From positions 1-35,384 of the forward strand of contig DVLE01000041.1 in NCBI GenBank assembly GCA_018715645.1: 35,384 nucleotides of DNA, given 5' to 3'. The notes under the pieces were generated by a model. It ran no database searches. It worked only from the letters and a program-made list of their open reading frames with translations, and was not told where the DNA came from. Source of the DNA: Candidatus Merdisoma merdipullorum. Its GTDB lineage: Bacteria > Bacillota > Clostridia > Lachnospirales > Lachnospiraceae. This document shows, piece after piece, positions 1 to 6,790 of this stretch. Numbering within the stretch: position 1 is the stretch's first letter; every line of letters begins with the position of its first letter. A program made the translations under genes and the position numbers.

Positions 1-147
1 AAAATCAATGGAATGAGGTTGCAAGATAACAAAAAAGGATGTAGAGTAAAAAAGAACTATAGCCTGATGCTTTATCAGCGCGTCACGGGTGATTTCTACA
101 CCACCAATTCCGAAGGTAAATTTACGCTGCCTTGGCGAAGAATTGGG

Positions 148-176
148 TTGCAGCTGGCGGAAAAAATAGCTATAAT
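148..176 (+). promoter_or_regulatory. SigA-type promoter for the aminotransferase
   Basis: TTGCAG (148-153), a 17-bp spacer and a perfect TATAAT (171-176). Transcription would start near 183, giving a leader of about 60 nt before the ATG at 246. I recognised no T-box or riboswitch motif in bases 1-245, and no convincing gene there. Confidence 0.7.
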
Positions 177-245
177 AAATCCGCAGGCCGCCGGAGAGGA
201 GTATGCTCTTGTTCACTTGCGGCGTTTTTACGGGAGGAGTAAAAT

Positions 246-1415
246 ATGGAATTTCAGTTTTCAAAGAGAGCGGAGAGGATCCAGGAGGGAATCTTTTCCG
301 TTCTTGATCATAAAAAAGCGGAACTTCTTGCCAGAGGGCGGAAGGTCTATAATTTTTCAGTAGGTACGCCGGATTTTAAACCCCAGCCCCATATCATGGA
401 AGCGGTGGCGAAGGCTGCGCTTGATCCGGAAAATTATAAATATGCCCTGACGGACCGGGACGAGCTTCTGGAGGCGATGCAGTCCTTTTATCAAAGGCGT
501 TTTGGCGTGGAGCTTCAAAAGGATGAGATGATGTCACTGTATGGCTCTCAGGAGGGAATGGCGCACATCGCTATTGCCCTCTGTGATCCGGAGGATGTGG
601 TGCTGGTTCCGAACCCAGGGTATCCGGTATTTTCATTGGGACCGGAGCTGGTGGGAGCCCGGATCGAGACTTATCCCTTGTATGCTGAACATAATTTCCT
701 GCCGGACTTTTCAGATATTCCGGAGGAGACGGCACGGAAAGCACGGTTTATGATTGTATCTTATCCGGCCAATCCCGTGTGTTCCGTGGCGGACGATGCA
801 TTTTACGAGAAACTGATCGCTTTTGCAAAGAAATATCAGATCATCGTGCTGCATGACAACGCATATTCGGATATTATCTATGGCGGAAGGGAAGGAAAGT
901 CATTCCTCTCCTATCCGGGCGCGAAAGAGGTGGGGATCGAGTTCTACTCTCTTTCCAAGAGCTATAATATGACGGGGCTTCGCATCTCTTTCGCAGTAGG
1001 AAACCGTGAGATTATCCGTGAGTTCCGGAAGGTGCGGTCTCAGATAGATTACGGTACCTGCCTGCTGGTCCAGAAAGCGGCTGTGGCGGCTCTGACGGGG
1101 CCGCAGGAGGCTGTAAAGGAACAGTGCAGGGAATATGAGAGGAGAAACCATGCGCTCTGCGGCGGACTTCGCGCCATTGGCTGGGATGTGCCGGACAGCC
1201 AGGGAACCATGTTCGTGTGGGCGCCTTTGCCGGATAAGTATCAGAACAGCAGTCAGTTTGTGCTGGATCTGATGGAACAGACGGGCATGATTGTGACGCC
1301 GGGAAGCGCCTTTGGAGATCTGGGCGAGGGCTATGTGCGTATGGCGCTGGTCCATCCGGTTCCGGTTATCGAAGAAGCGATTGAGGAGATCAAAAAGAGC
1401 GGAATACTCAAATGA
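246..1415 (+). CDS. PLP-dependent aminotransferase, class I/II (DapL/AlaB-like)
   Basis: A 389-residue fold-type I aminotransferase, the usual length for the class. The Schiff-base lysine is K238 in SLSKSYNMTG. The cofactor region is DNAYSD (204-209), and N175 in YPANPV is the conserved Asn. The N-terminal NFSVGTPDF segment (36-44) and the overall pattern resemble the group annotated as LL-diaminopimelate or alanine aminotransferases, so the likely reaction is transamination of an amino acid with 2-oxoglutarate in the cytoplasm. Substrate cannot be assigned from sequence alone. The start is set by GGGAGGAG about 7 nt before the ATG. The DUF218 gene begins 31 nt after its stop, so the two are probably co-transcribed from the promoter at 148-176. 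Class assignment is firm; the substrate is inference. Confidence 0.93.
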   Translation: MEFQFSKRAERIQEGIFSVLDHKKAELLARGRKVYNFSVGTPDFKPQPHIMEAVAKAALDPENYKYALTDRDELLEAMQSFYQRRFGVELQKDEMMSLYGSQEGMAHIAIALCDPEDVVLVPNPGYPVFSLGPELVGARIETYPLYAEHNFLPDFSDIPEETARKARFMIVSYPANPVCSVADDAFYEKLIAFAKKYQIIVLHDNAYSDIIYGGREGKSFLSYPGAKEVGIEFYSLSKSYNMTGLRISFAVGNREIIREFRKVRSQIDYGTCLLVQKAAVAALTGPQEAVKEQCREYERRNHALCGGLRAIGWDVPDSQGTMFVWAPLPDKYQNSSQFVLDLMEQTGMIVTPGSAFGDLGEGYVRMALVHPVPVIEEAIEEIKKSGILK

Positions 1416-1446
1416 TTTTAGGTGTGCCGTCAGCGCGGAGAATGAT

Positions 1447-2034
1447 ATGAATTTTGCAGAAGATATTACAGAGTTTATTTTTGTGGAAAACAGGCCCAAG
1501 AAGGCGGACATCATCTTTGTTCCGGGCGGGGACAGAGGAGAGCTTGCCGTGACGGCTGCGAAAATCTTCCGTGAGGGTTATGCGCCCCTGGTGCTGCCGT
1601 CCGGCCGGTACAGCAAACCGGCAGGGCGCTGTCTGATTCCGGGCTATGAGACGGAATGGGACTTCCTTCGGGACATTCTTGTGCGGGAAGGCGTGCCGGA
1701 GGACTGCATCCTGGAAGAAAAGCAGGCTACGTACACTTACGAGAATGCAATCTATTCCCGTCGGGTGACGGACAGGCTTGGCCTTAGGGTACAAAGGGCG
1801 ATTCTATGTCCCCAGGCTTCCCATGCCAGACGCGCGCTTCTCTACTACAAGGTACTTTATCCGGAGACGGAGTTTTTTGTCTGTCCGACCGTAACCCGGA
1901 ATATCAGCCGGGACAACTGGTTTTTGGATGGAGAAAAGATAGATGTGGTTCTTGGGGAACTGGAACGTTGCGGCAGCCAGTTCCATGAGATACTGCGGGA
2001 ATATGCCGCAAAACGGCGGGAGGAGGAGTTATGA
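1447..2034 (+). CDS. YdcF/ElyC-like protein (DUF218 domain)
   Basis: A 195-residue protein of the DUF218 family. It shows the family's opening strand ending in a glycine patch (KKADIIFVPGGDRGE, about 18-32). The conserved E-x-x-A-x-x-T-Y-E-N stretch (EKQATYTYENA) follows, and then CPQASHARRALLYYK, the usual SxxHxxR-type helix. The frame is open upstream to 1312, but that part overlaps the aminotransferase. The ATG at 1447, with GCGGAGAA just before it, gives a protein that begins where family members begin. There is no signal peptide or membrane anchor, unlike SanA or ElyC, so this looks like a soluble YdcF-type protein. The biochemical role of soluble DUF218 proteins is poorly defined; E. 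coli YdcF has been reported to bind S-adenosylmethionine. Its stop overlaps the next start by four bases. Confidence 0.88.
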   Translation: MNFAEDITEFIFVENRPKKADIIFVPGGDRGELAVTAAKIFREGYAPLVLPSGRYSKPAGRCLIPGYETEWDFLRDILVREGVPEDCILEEKQATYTYENAIYSRRVTDRLGLRVQRAILCPQASHARRALLYYKVLYPETEFFVCPTVTRNISRDNWFLDGEKIDVVLGELERCGSQFHEILREYAAKRREEEL

Positions 2035-2789
2035 AGATTGAAGATGTAATGGAACTGGTGAAACAGACGAAGACCTTTGTGCAGAACCGGGACATGGCAG
2101 GGCACATCAAAGTCAAGGGACTTGCAGACTTTGTGACGCAGGTGGATACCAATATCCAGAATTTTCTCTCGGAAAAGCTTCATGAGCTGAACCCGGATAT
2201 TCAGTTCCTTGGAGAGGAGGAAGGACTTCACGCGATGCAGGGGGATACCTTCTGGATTCTGGATCCCATTGACGGAACGACCAATCTGATACACGACTAT
2301 CAGCACAGCACAGTCTCCCTGGGCTTGTATGAAAAGGGAGAGATTGTAATGGGAATCATTTACGATCCCTTCCGGGAAGAAATCTTTCATGCGGAAAAGG
2401 GCAAAGGAAGCTTTCGGAACGGAGAGCCGATTCATGTGGCTCCGGACAAGGGGCTGAGTGATACGATTGTGGCGATTGGAACGGCGCCCTATCAGAAAGA
2501 ACTGGCGCCGGAGAATTTCCGTCGGTTTGAACGCATCTTTACAAAATGTCAGGATATTCGGAGGACCGGATCGGCGGCCATGGATCTGGCCTATGTGGCC
2601 TGCGGACGAATCGGAGGCTTTTTTGAGGCCCGGCTGCAGCCCTGGGATTTTGCGGCGGGACTGCTTCTGGTAGCAGAAGCAGGGGGAAAGGTCACACGCT
2701 TTGACGGTTCGCCTGTCAATCCTGTGGAGCCGGGAGAGATTCTGGCGACAAATGGAAAGCTGCACGAAGAATTGAAGGCATTTCTGTAG
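2031..2789 (+). CDS. Inositol monophosphatase family phosphatase
   Basis: A 252-residue Mg-dependent phosphatase of the SuhB/IMPase/CysQ superfamily. The first metal-binding acidic patch is GEEEG (61-65). The signature DPIDGTTN lies at 78-85 and the second site, WDFAAG, at 205-210. These residues bind the two or three Mg ions and activate water for hydrolysis of a sugar or inositol phosphate, or of 3'-phosphoadenosine 5'-phosphate. The substrate cannot be read from the motif set. The ATG overlaps the DUF218 stop (ATGA), which implies translational coupling, and an AGGAGG sits about 4 nt upstream. It is the last gene of its run and faces luxS across the hairpin at 2826-2895. Confidence 0.92.
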   Translation: MKIEDVMELVKQTKTFVQNRDMAGHIKVKGLADFVTQVDTNIQNFLSEKLHELNPDIQFLGEEEGLHAMQGDTFWILDPIDGTTNLIHDYQHSTVSLGLYEKGEIVMGIIYDPFREEIFHAEKGKGSFRNGEPIHVAPDKGLSDTIVAIGTAPYQKELAPENFRRFERIFTKCQDIRRTGSAAMDLAYVACGRIGGFFEARLQPWDFAAGLLLVAEAGGKVTRFDGSPVNPVEPGEILATNGKLHEELKAFL

Positions 2790-2825
2790 AAAAACTTGAA
2801 CTTTTGAAAAAAGTGTTTTCAGAAA

Positions 2826-2895
2826 AAGCGTCCCAAAGTCTTTCGGTACAGCCACTTCTGCAAGTACGGCTGTACCGAAAGACTTTGGGACGCTT
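2826..2895 (-). terminator. Long perfect hairpin ending luxS
   Basis: Two 28-nt arms (2826-2853 and 2868-2895) are exact reverse complements around a 14-nt loop. On the minus strand the stem is followed by a T-rich run (TTTCTGAAAACACTTTTTT), so it reads as an intrinsic terminator for luxS. On the plus strand no T-run follows. The stem is far longer than a normal terminator needs, which is discussed in the findings. Confidence 0.75.
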
Positions 2896-2900
2896 GCAGA

Positions 2901-3380
2901 TTATTCCGGATATACGAGTCTTTCCTCTGTGATATGGTAAAGGACTTCGTCCAGATATTTTTTTGCCAGATATTTTGCCATTGGGAGATTCATATCCAGG
3001 TAATTGCCGCAGTCCCTGGGGCTTGCGCCTGGGATCTCGCCCTCAAAATCGCGGATAAATTCCCACATCTCGATGAGCAGCGGCACGATGTCTCTGGATT
3101 CGTAATCGCCGGAAAGCAGAAGATAGAAGCCGGTCCGGCAGCCCATAGGTCCGAAATACAGGATCTTGGGGGCAAATTTTTTATGGTTGCGCAGAAAGGT
3201 CGCGCCCAGATGTTCAATGGCGTGGACCTCGGCGGTATTCATGACAGGCTCCTCATTGGGACTCGTCATGCGCAGATCGAAGGTGGTGACGATGGCACCG
3301 CCTACCGGATCCTTACGGGAAACATAGACGCCTGGCTGAAGCGAAAGATGATTGATAGTAAAGCTTGTTATTTTTTCCAT
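2901..3380 (-). CDS. luxS: S-ribosylhomocysteine lyase LuxS
   Basis: A 159-residue LuxS, the normal length. The enzyme cleaves S-ribosylhomocysteine to homocysteine and the AI-2 precursor DPD, as part of the activated methyl cycle. The metal ligands are visible: H53 and H57 in HAIEHLGATF, and C124 in PRDCGNYLDM. E56 and C81 (PMGCRTGFY) are the catalytic acid/base residues. The frame is open far upstream, but the ATG at 3378-3380 follows AGGAGGAATGCTGCT, an ideal ribosome-binding site, and matches the family N-terminus. It is a single-gene minus-strand unit between plus-strand genes, with its own promoter (3403-3430) and terminator. No pfs (SAH nucleosidase) gene lies in the window. Confidence 0.97.
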   Translation of the reverse strand: MEKITSFTINHLSLQPGVYVSRKDPVGGAIVTTFDLRMTSPNEEPVMNTAEVHAIEHLGATFLRNHKKFAPKILYFGPMGCRTGFYLLLSGDYESRDIVPLLIEMWEFIRDFEGEIPGASPRDCGNYLDMNLPMAKYLAKKYLDEVLYHITEERLVYPE

Positions 3381-3402
3381 AGCAGCATTCCTCCTGCTGT
3401 CC

Positions 3403-3430
3403 AGTGTACCACATTTTTGAGGAAAGTCAA
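3403..3430 (-). promoter_or_regulatory. Candidate luxS promoter
   Basis: On the minus strand TTGACT (3425-3430) is followed by a 16-bp spacer and TACACT (3403-3408), giving a leader of roughly 20 nt. The spacer is 1 bp short of optimum. Confidence 0.5.
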
Positions 3431-3446
3431 AGCAACAGAAAAACGG

Positions 3447-3475
3447 TTGACATAATCTTGAAAACCTGGTATTCT
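3447..3475 (+). promoter_or_regulatory. SigA-type promoter for the prepilin peptidase gene
   Basis: A perfect TTGACA (3447-3452), 17-bp spacer and TATTCT (3470-3475). It is back to back with the luxS promoter, so the two genes diverge from a shared region of about 70 bp. Confidence 0.65.
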
Positions 3476-3540
3476 GAAGACTAACCAAAGGAATTTTCGA
3501 TAGTTCTTTGTGCGTGTCTGCACAGTATATCCATATTCTG

Positions 3541-3552
3541 AATTGACAAGGG
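3541..3552 (+). repeat. AATTGACAAGGG motif, copy 1
   Basis: One of four occurrences of AATTGACAAGGG in this window. Here it is followed by GAATAC instead of CAT. It contains a TTGACA, but no -10 lies 16-18 bp downstream. Confidence 0.5.
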
Positions 3553-3582
3553 GAATACAGAAAGCAAAAAGGAGAGAGGTTT

Positions 3583-4083
3583 GTGATCCTGGAAATGTCA
3601 GGTGTTGTGACGTCTCTGCCCCCAGAGCTGAAAGTGATAGGCGTTCTGGGAGAGGGGATACTGTCCTTGCTTTTTGTGCTGGCGGCCTGGCCGGATCTGC
3701 GCTTTCGCAGAATACCGAACCGCCTTTTGCTTGCGGCCTTTGTCCTGCGGCTTTTGCTGTGGGCCGAAAAAATGAGAGTCGTGCCAGGAGGAGCGTACGG
3801 AAGCATTCTGCAGGAGGTTGGAGGCGGCCTGTTGTTGGCTGCGCTCCTTTTACTGATTGGAAAAATATGCAAAAATGGTCTTGGGATGGGAGATGTGAAA
3901 TTTCTCTTTACGGCTGCGCTTTTTGCGGGATTCTGGCGAACGGTCAGTATCCTGTTTTTAGGGCTTTTGCCGGCGGCTGCCTGGTCGCTCGTCTGCCTTG
4001 GGACGGGGAGATTTTCACGGACAAACAGATACCCTCTTGGTCCCTTTTTTCTTGCAGGTTATATCTTGGAACGGCTGATCTGA
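3583..4083 (+). CDS. Prepilin peptidase-like protein (A24 family, CpaA/TadV type)
   Basis: A 166-residue polytopic membrane protein with the aspartic peptidase A24 motifs. The first Asp is D38 in WPDLRFRRIPN. The GxGD motif is GMGDVKF (101-107) with D104. About five hydrophobic segments are visible. It lacks the N-terminal methyltransferase domain of full-length PilD/ComC enzymes, as in the short CpaA/TadV proteins that clip type IVb (Flp) prepilins. The GTG start at 3583 has AGGAG eight bases upstream; an ATG at 3595 is an alternative. No pilin, ATPase or Tad gene is adjacent, so its substrate must be encoded elsewhere. Family assignment is good; biological role is inference. Confidence 0.82.
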   Translation: MILEMSGVVTSLPPELKVIGVLGEGILSLLFVLAAWPDLRFRRIPNRLLLAAFVLRLLLWAEKMRVVPGGAYGSILQEVGGGLLLAALLLLIGKICKNGLGMGDVKFLFTAALFAGFWRTVSILFLGLLPAAAWSLVCLGTGRFSRTNRYPLGPFFLAGYILERLI

Positions 4084-4108
4084 GCTGAATGACATATAGA
4101 TGGCATAT

Positions 4109-4510
4109 TCATCCAAAAAGGTATCTTGGGAGCAGTGAATGAGGTCTGACAAAGAAATCAAGCAACTGATATAAGCCCCATGCGCAAAAAATGCTGGCGA
4201 TAATTGTTCCTGTCATTCCGAATTTAGCGAACAGTTTACGGATATATATTTGAAGAAAAAGAATTAGCCATAATCTTAGAAGCCAAAGCGCTAGCATAAT
4301 AAATTGTGCCAAAAAATCAGAGAAATGTTTCCATTTATTAGAATTGATAGAGGCAATTATACAAATAGCCCAAGCGAAAGGATAGGACAGAATTACATAT
4401 ATTATAAATTGAAAAGTGTCTGAAAGGAAAAGCCATTGCCAAGGTTCTCTGGGACCAAAAAGATAACTGTAATATATATAAGTGTTTGAATTCTCCATAG
4501 TTTTAATCAT
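4109..4510 (-). CDS. Hypothetical small membrane protein (doubtful)
   Basis: A 133-residue open frame with three hydrophobic segments, rich in F, I, L and W (about residues 31-53, 68-91 and 98-113). I do not recognise it. Base composition is clearly more AT-rich than its neighbours, suggesting recent acquisition or a decaying gene. Neither the ATG at 4510 nor the one at 4498 (MENSNTY) has a good ribosome-binding site. A TTGACA-18-TATGAT promoter-like pair on the minus strand (4506-4535) would start transcription almost at the ATG, and its -35 lies in a copy of the AATTGACAAGGGCAT repeat. It may be a real orphan gene or a remnant whose 5' end was replaced by the repeat. Confidence 0.42.
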   Translation of the reverse strand: MIKTMENSNTYIYYSYLFGPREPWQWLFLSDTFQFIIYVILSYPFAWAICIIASINSNKWKHFSDFLAQFIMLALWLLRLWLILFLQIYIRKLFAKFGMTGTIIASIFCAWGLYQLLDFFVRPHSLLPRYLFG

Positions 4511-4522
4511 AAATGTGGATGT

Positions 4523-4537
4523 ATGCCCTTGTCAATT
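4523..4537 (-). repeat. AATTGACAAGGGCAT motif, copy 2
   Basis: A minus-strand 15-base match to the copy at 34417-34431. The identity extends upstream as CAT before the motif. It lies immediately before the AT-rich membrane ORF. Confidence 0.55.
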
Positions 4538-4637
4538 ATGGGTAGTTATTAGAAATCACATTTAGTCTAGCAAAGAAAAATAGGAATGTAAACTATAATA
4601 TCAGAAGCAAAGAGAAAAACAGGGAAGGCTTGCGGGC

Positions 4638-4666
4638 TTGAGGCAGGGAAAAGAGTATGCTAAAAT
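4638..4666 (+). promoter_or_regulatory. Promoter for the MBL-fold lipoprotein gene
   Basis: TTGAGG (4638-4643), 17-bp spacer and TAAAAT (4661-4666), preceded by an extended -10 TGC. The leader is about 50 nt and ends in AAGGAGG before the ATG at 4721. Confidence 0.65.
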
Positions 4667-4720
4667 GAGAAAAATATCTTTTTTTGCAGGAGTTCATAGT
4701 GATGTGATAAGGAGGTCAGT

Positions 4721-5584
4721 ATGAAAAAAAGAAAGCGGTTGTCTGTGTTTTTTGCGCTGCTTTTGAGCGCCTGTATTCTGGCAGGCTGCGGCGGAGGCGA
4801 ACAGTCGGCGCAGCCGGATTCCGAACAGGAAACCTCGGAGCTTAAGGTGACTTTTTTTGATGTGGGAAAGGGCGATGCGATTCTTTTAGAGACGGAAAAC
4901 CAGACCATGTTGATAGACACAGGGTATGACGACACGGCCGGTACGATCCTTACGTATCTGTCAGATCAGGGGATTGAAAGCCTGGACTATCTCGTAATCA
5001 CACATTTTGACAAGGACCATGTGGGGGGAGCGGATAAGGTTCTGGAGGCTGTGGAGGTCCGTGAGGTGCTGCAGCCGGATTATGAATCCGACAGCAAGCA
5101 GACAAAGCAGTATCAGGAAACTCTTGAAGAGCAGGGGATCCAGCCAGTCCATGTGACAGAGACGACGAGCCTGAAATTTGAAGGAACGGACTGTGTGATC
5201 TATCCGCCCAGACAGCAGGAATATGAGGAGAAGGACAACGATTTTTCCCTCGTTATCAGTCTGACCTTTGGCGAAGAACGCTTCCTGTTTGCCGGAGACG
5301 CCGAGAGGGAACGGCTTTCAGAGCTTCTGGCGGAGAATGGACTGGACCTGGAGCATCAGGTTCTGAAAGTTCCGCATCATGGGAAAGAGGAGAAAAATTC
5401 AGATAAATTTTTGCTGGCGGTTTCCCCGGAAGCGGCCGTGATTACCTGTTCCGAGGAGGAGGAGCCGGAACCGGAGATTCTGGAGCTGCTGGACCGTCTT
5501 GGAACGGAAGTCTATCTCACCTCAGAAGGGACGGTGACTTGTGTGACGGACGGCAGTTCGCTGGATTTCAGTCAAAGAACTTGA
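4721..5584 (+). CDS. ComEC-like metallo-beta-lactamase-fold lipoprotein
   Basis: A 287-residue secreted lipoprotein. Residues 1-23 form a lipoprotein signal with lipobox LAGC (C23). The rest is a metallo-beta-lactamase domain of the kind found at the C-terminus of the DNA-uptake channel ComEC. It opens with VTFFDVGKGDAILLE (43-57). The metal motif is HFDKDH (H95, D97, D99, H100), matching the HxDxDH form of ComEC rather than HxHxDH. Further ligands are probable in FAGD and KVPHHG. Stand-alone versions are common in Firmicutes. The family suggests hydrolysis of a phosphodiester, possibly nucleic acid, outside the membrane; this is not proven here. No membrane channel or DNA-binding protein of a competence system is adjacent. 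Confidence 0.87.
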   Translation: MKKRKRLSVFFALLLSACILAGCGGGEQSAQPDSEQETSELKVTFFDVGKGDAILLETENQTMLIDTGYDDTAGTILTYLSDQGIESLDYLVITHFDKDHVGGADKVLEAVEVREVLQPDYESDSKQTKQYQETLEEQGIQPVHVTETTSLKFEGTDCVIYPPRQQEYEEKDNDFSLVISLTFGEERFLFAGDAERERLSELLAENGLDLEHQVLKVPHHGKEEKNSDKFLLAVSPEAAVITCSEEEEPEPEILELLDRLGTEVYLTSEGTVTCVTDGSSLDFSQRT

Positions 5585-5609
5585 AATCATACATGAATAT
5601 GATTACAAT
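5581..5609 (+). promoter_or_regulatory. Promoter for yqeY-like gene
   Basis: TTGAAA (5581-5586), 17-bp spacer and TACAAT (5604-5609). The -35 overlaps the stop codon of the upstream lipoprotein gene. Confidence 0.6.
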
Positions 5610-5649
5610 GGTAGATAATGCAAAGAAAGCCAATGAGGAGGAAAAAGAC

Positions 5650-6096
5650 ATGAGTATGATTGACACAGTCCGCTCAGAGATGGTGGCGGCAATGAAAAAT
5701 AAGGATAAGGAGAGAAAAGAATCCCTGTCGATGCTTCTGGCGGCGCTGAAAAATAAAGCCATTGACAAGCGCGAGGATCTGACGGAAGCTGAAGAATATG
5801 AAGTTGTCAAAAAAGAAATGAAGCAGACGAAGGAAACCCTCGATCTGGCGCCTGCGGATCGGACGGATATTATCGAGCAGTGTAAAGCGCGCCTGGCGGT
5901 GCTGTCTGAGTTCGCTCCGGAGGAGATGAGCGAGGAAGCGATCCGTGCGGCCATTCAGGAGGTGGTGGATGCGCTCGGAATAGACAAGCCTACAGGCAAG
6001 GACAAGGGCAGAATTATGAAAGAGCTGATGCCGAAGGTGAAGGGGAAGGCTGACGGCGCCTTGGTCAATAAGCTGGTAGGAGAGACACTTGCGTAG
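5650..6096 (+). CDS. GatB/YqeY domain protein
   Basis: A 148-residue all-helical protein of the YqeY family. Members resemble the tail domain of GatB, which binds tRNA in the amidotransferase. The N-terminal helix with RSEMVAAMKNKDKERKESL, the KNKAIDKREDLTE segment and the glycine-poor C-terminal domain ending in VNKLVGETL match the family pattern from memory. The ATG at 5650 is preceded by GAGGAGG at 8 nt, which excludes the longer open frame from 5539 that runs into the previous gene. Function is not established; a tRNA-related role is inferred from GatB similarity. The following lipoprotein starts inside its last codons. Confidence 0.92.
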   Translation: MSMIDTVRSEMVAAMKNKDKERKESLSMLLAALKNKAIDKREDLTEAEEYEVVKKEMKQTKETLDLAPADRTDIIEQCKARLAVLSEFAPEEMSEEAIRAAIQEVVDALGIDKPTGKDKGRIMKELMPKVKGKADGALVNKLVGETLA

Positions 6097-6784
6097 GCGG
6101 CTTGCCGCGGCTCTTTGCATACTCGGATGCCTGTGCGTTCTTGGAGGCTGCGGGAAAGAGGATGCAGAGGTGGCGGTGCCTCAGGTGGAGGTGGTCGAGG
6201 AACCACAGATCAGCCAGACCGAGGAACAAAAGGAGGCGGAGCTTGGCCTCGACACCCAGGCGGGAACAGAGCTTGGGGAGGAAGAAATCACGGTTATGAC
6301 AGATGAGGGAGAACCGGAGACTGCTGTATATACGCGTGTACGCGGAATCGGCGACTTTTCCATCGCTTATGATGCCGAAGAATTTACGCTGACTGCATCG
6401 GAGAATGAACTGCGCTTTGAGCCTGTCGTTTCCGGCGCGGAAGGTACAGAGGCGGGTGCCGGAACGGCTGGAGATGCCAAAATTTTTCTGAGTATCCGCA
6501 CGGAAGAAGCTCCTTCTGCAGAGGAGCTCGCAGACCAGTATGTGGCAGAGAGCAATGAGGAGTGTACGGTAGAAGAAATGACAGTCGGAGAAGGAGAGTA
6601 TCCGGCTATCTGGGTGAGCTACGCGGAAGGGACGGATGCGGGAAGCCGAACCTGCGATCTTTATATTTTCCGGTATAACGATGTGCTGTACGTGGCTCAG
6701 CTTGACTGTACCGTGGAGGCTTACGACAGCCTTGGAGCGTCAGAGCATACAATCCTTTCTACCCTGCGCTTTGATGAGGGGTGA
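6089..6784 (+). CDS. Hypothetical lipoprotein
   Basis: A 231-residue predicted lipoprotein with an N-terminal basic stretch, a hydrophobic core and lipobox LGGC (cysteine near residue 21). The start is a TTG at 6089, overlapping the yqeY stop by eight bases, with AGGAG six bases upstream. No in-frame ATG lies before the lipobox, so the TTG is well supported. After the signal comes an acidic, low-complexity stretch rich in E, Q, V and T (about 25-75). A folded domain follows (about 83-230), with alternating beta-type segments ending in TILSTLRFDEG, a pattern seen in secreted PsbP- or DUF-type stress lipoproteins. I do not recognise the family. It is probably co-transcribed with yqeY and the DMT transporter. 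Confidence 0.82.
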   Translation: MRRRLAAALCILGCLCVLGGCGKEDAEVAVPQVEVVEEPQISQTEEQKEAELGLDTQAGTELGEEEITVMTDEGEPETAVYTRVRGIGDFSIAYDAEEFTLTASENELRFEPVVSGAEGTEAGAGTAGDAKIFLSIRTEEAPSAEELADQYVAESNEECTVEEMTVGEGEYPAIWVSYAEGTDAGSRTCDLYIFRYNDVLYVAQLDCTVEAYDSLGASEHTILSTLRFDEG

Positions 6785-6790
6785 CAGAGG

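Noticed and set aside
1-245. T-box or riboswitch leader before the aminotransferase
   Set aside because: No T-box sequence, specifier stem or known riboswitch core was seen; only a small CTGAT/ATCAG stem near 73.
13-363. 116-codon open frame at the left edge
   Set aside because: It runs through the promoter and into the aminotransferase in another frame, with no ribosome-binding site or recognisable family.
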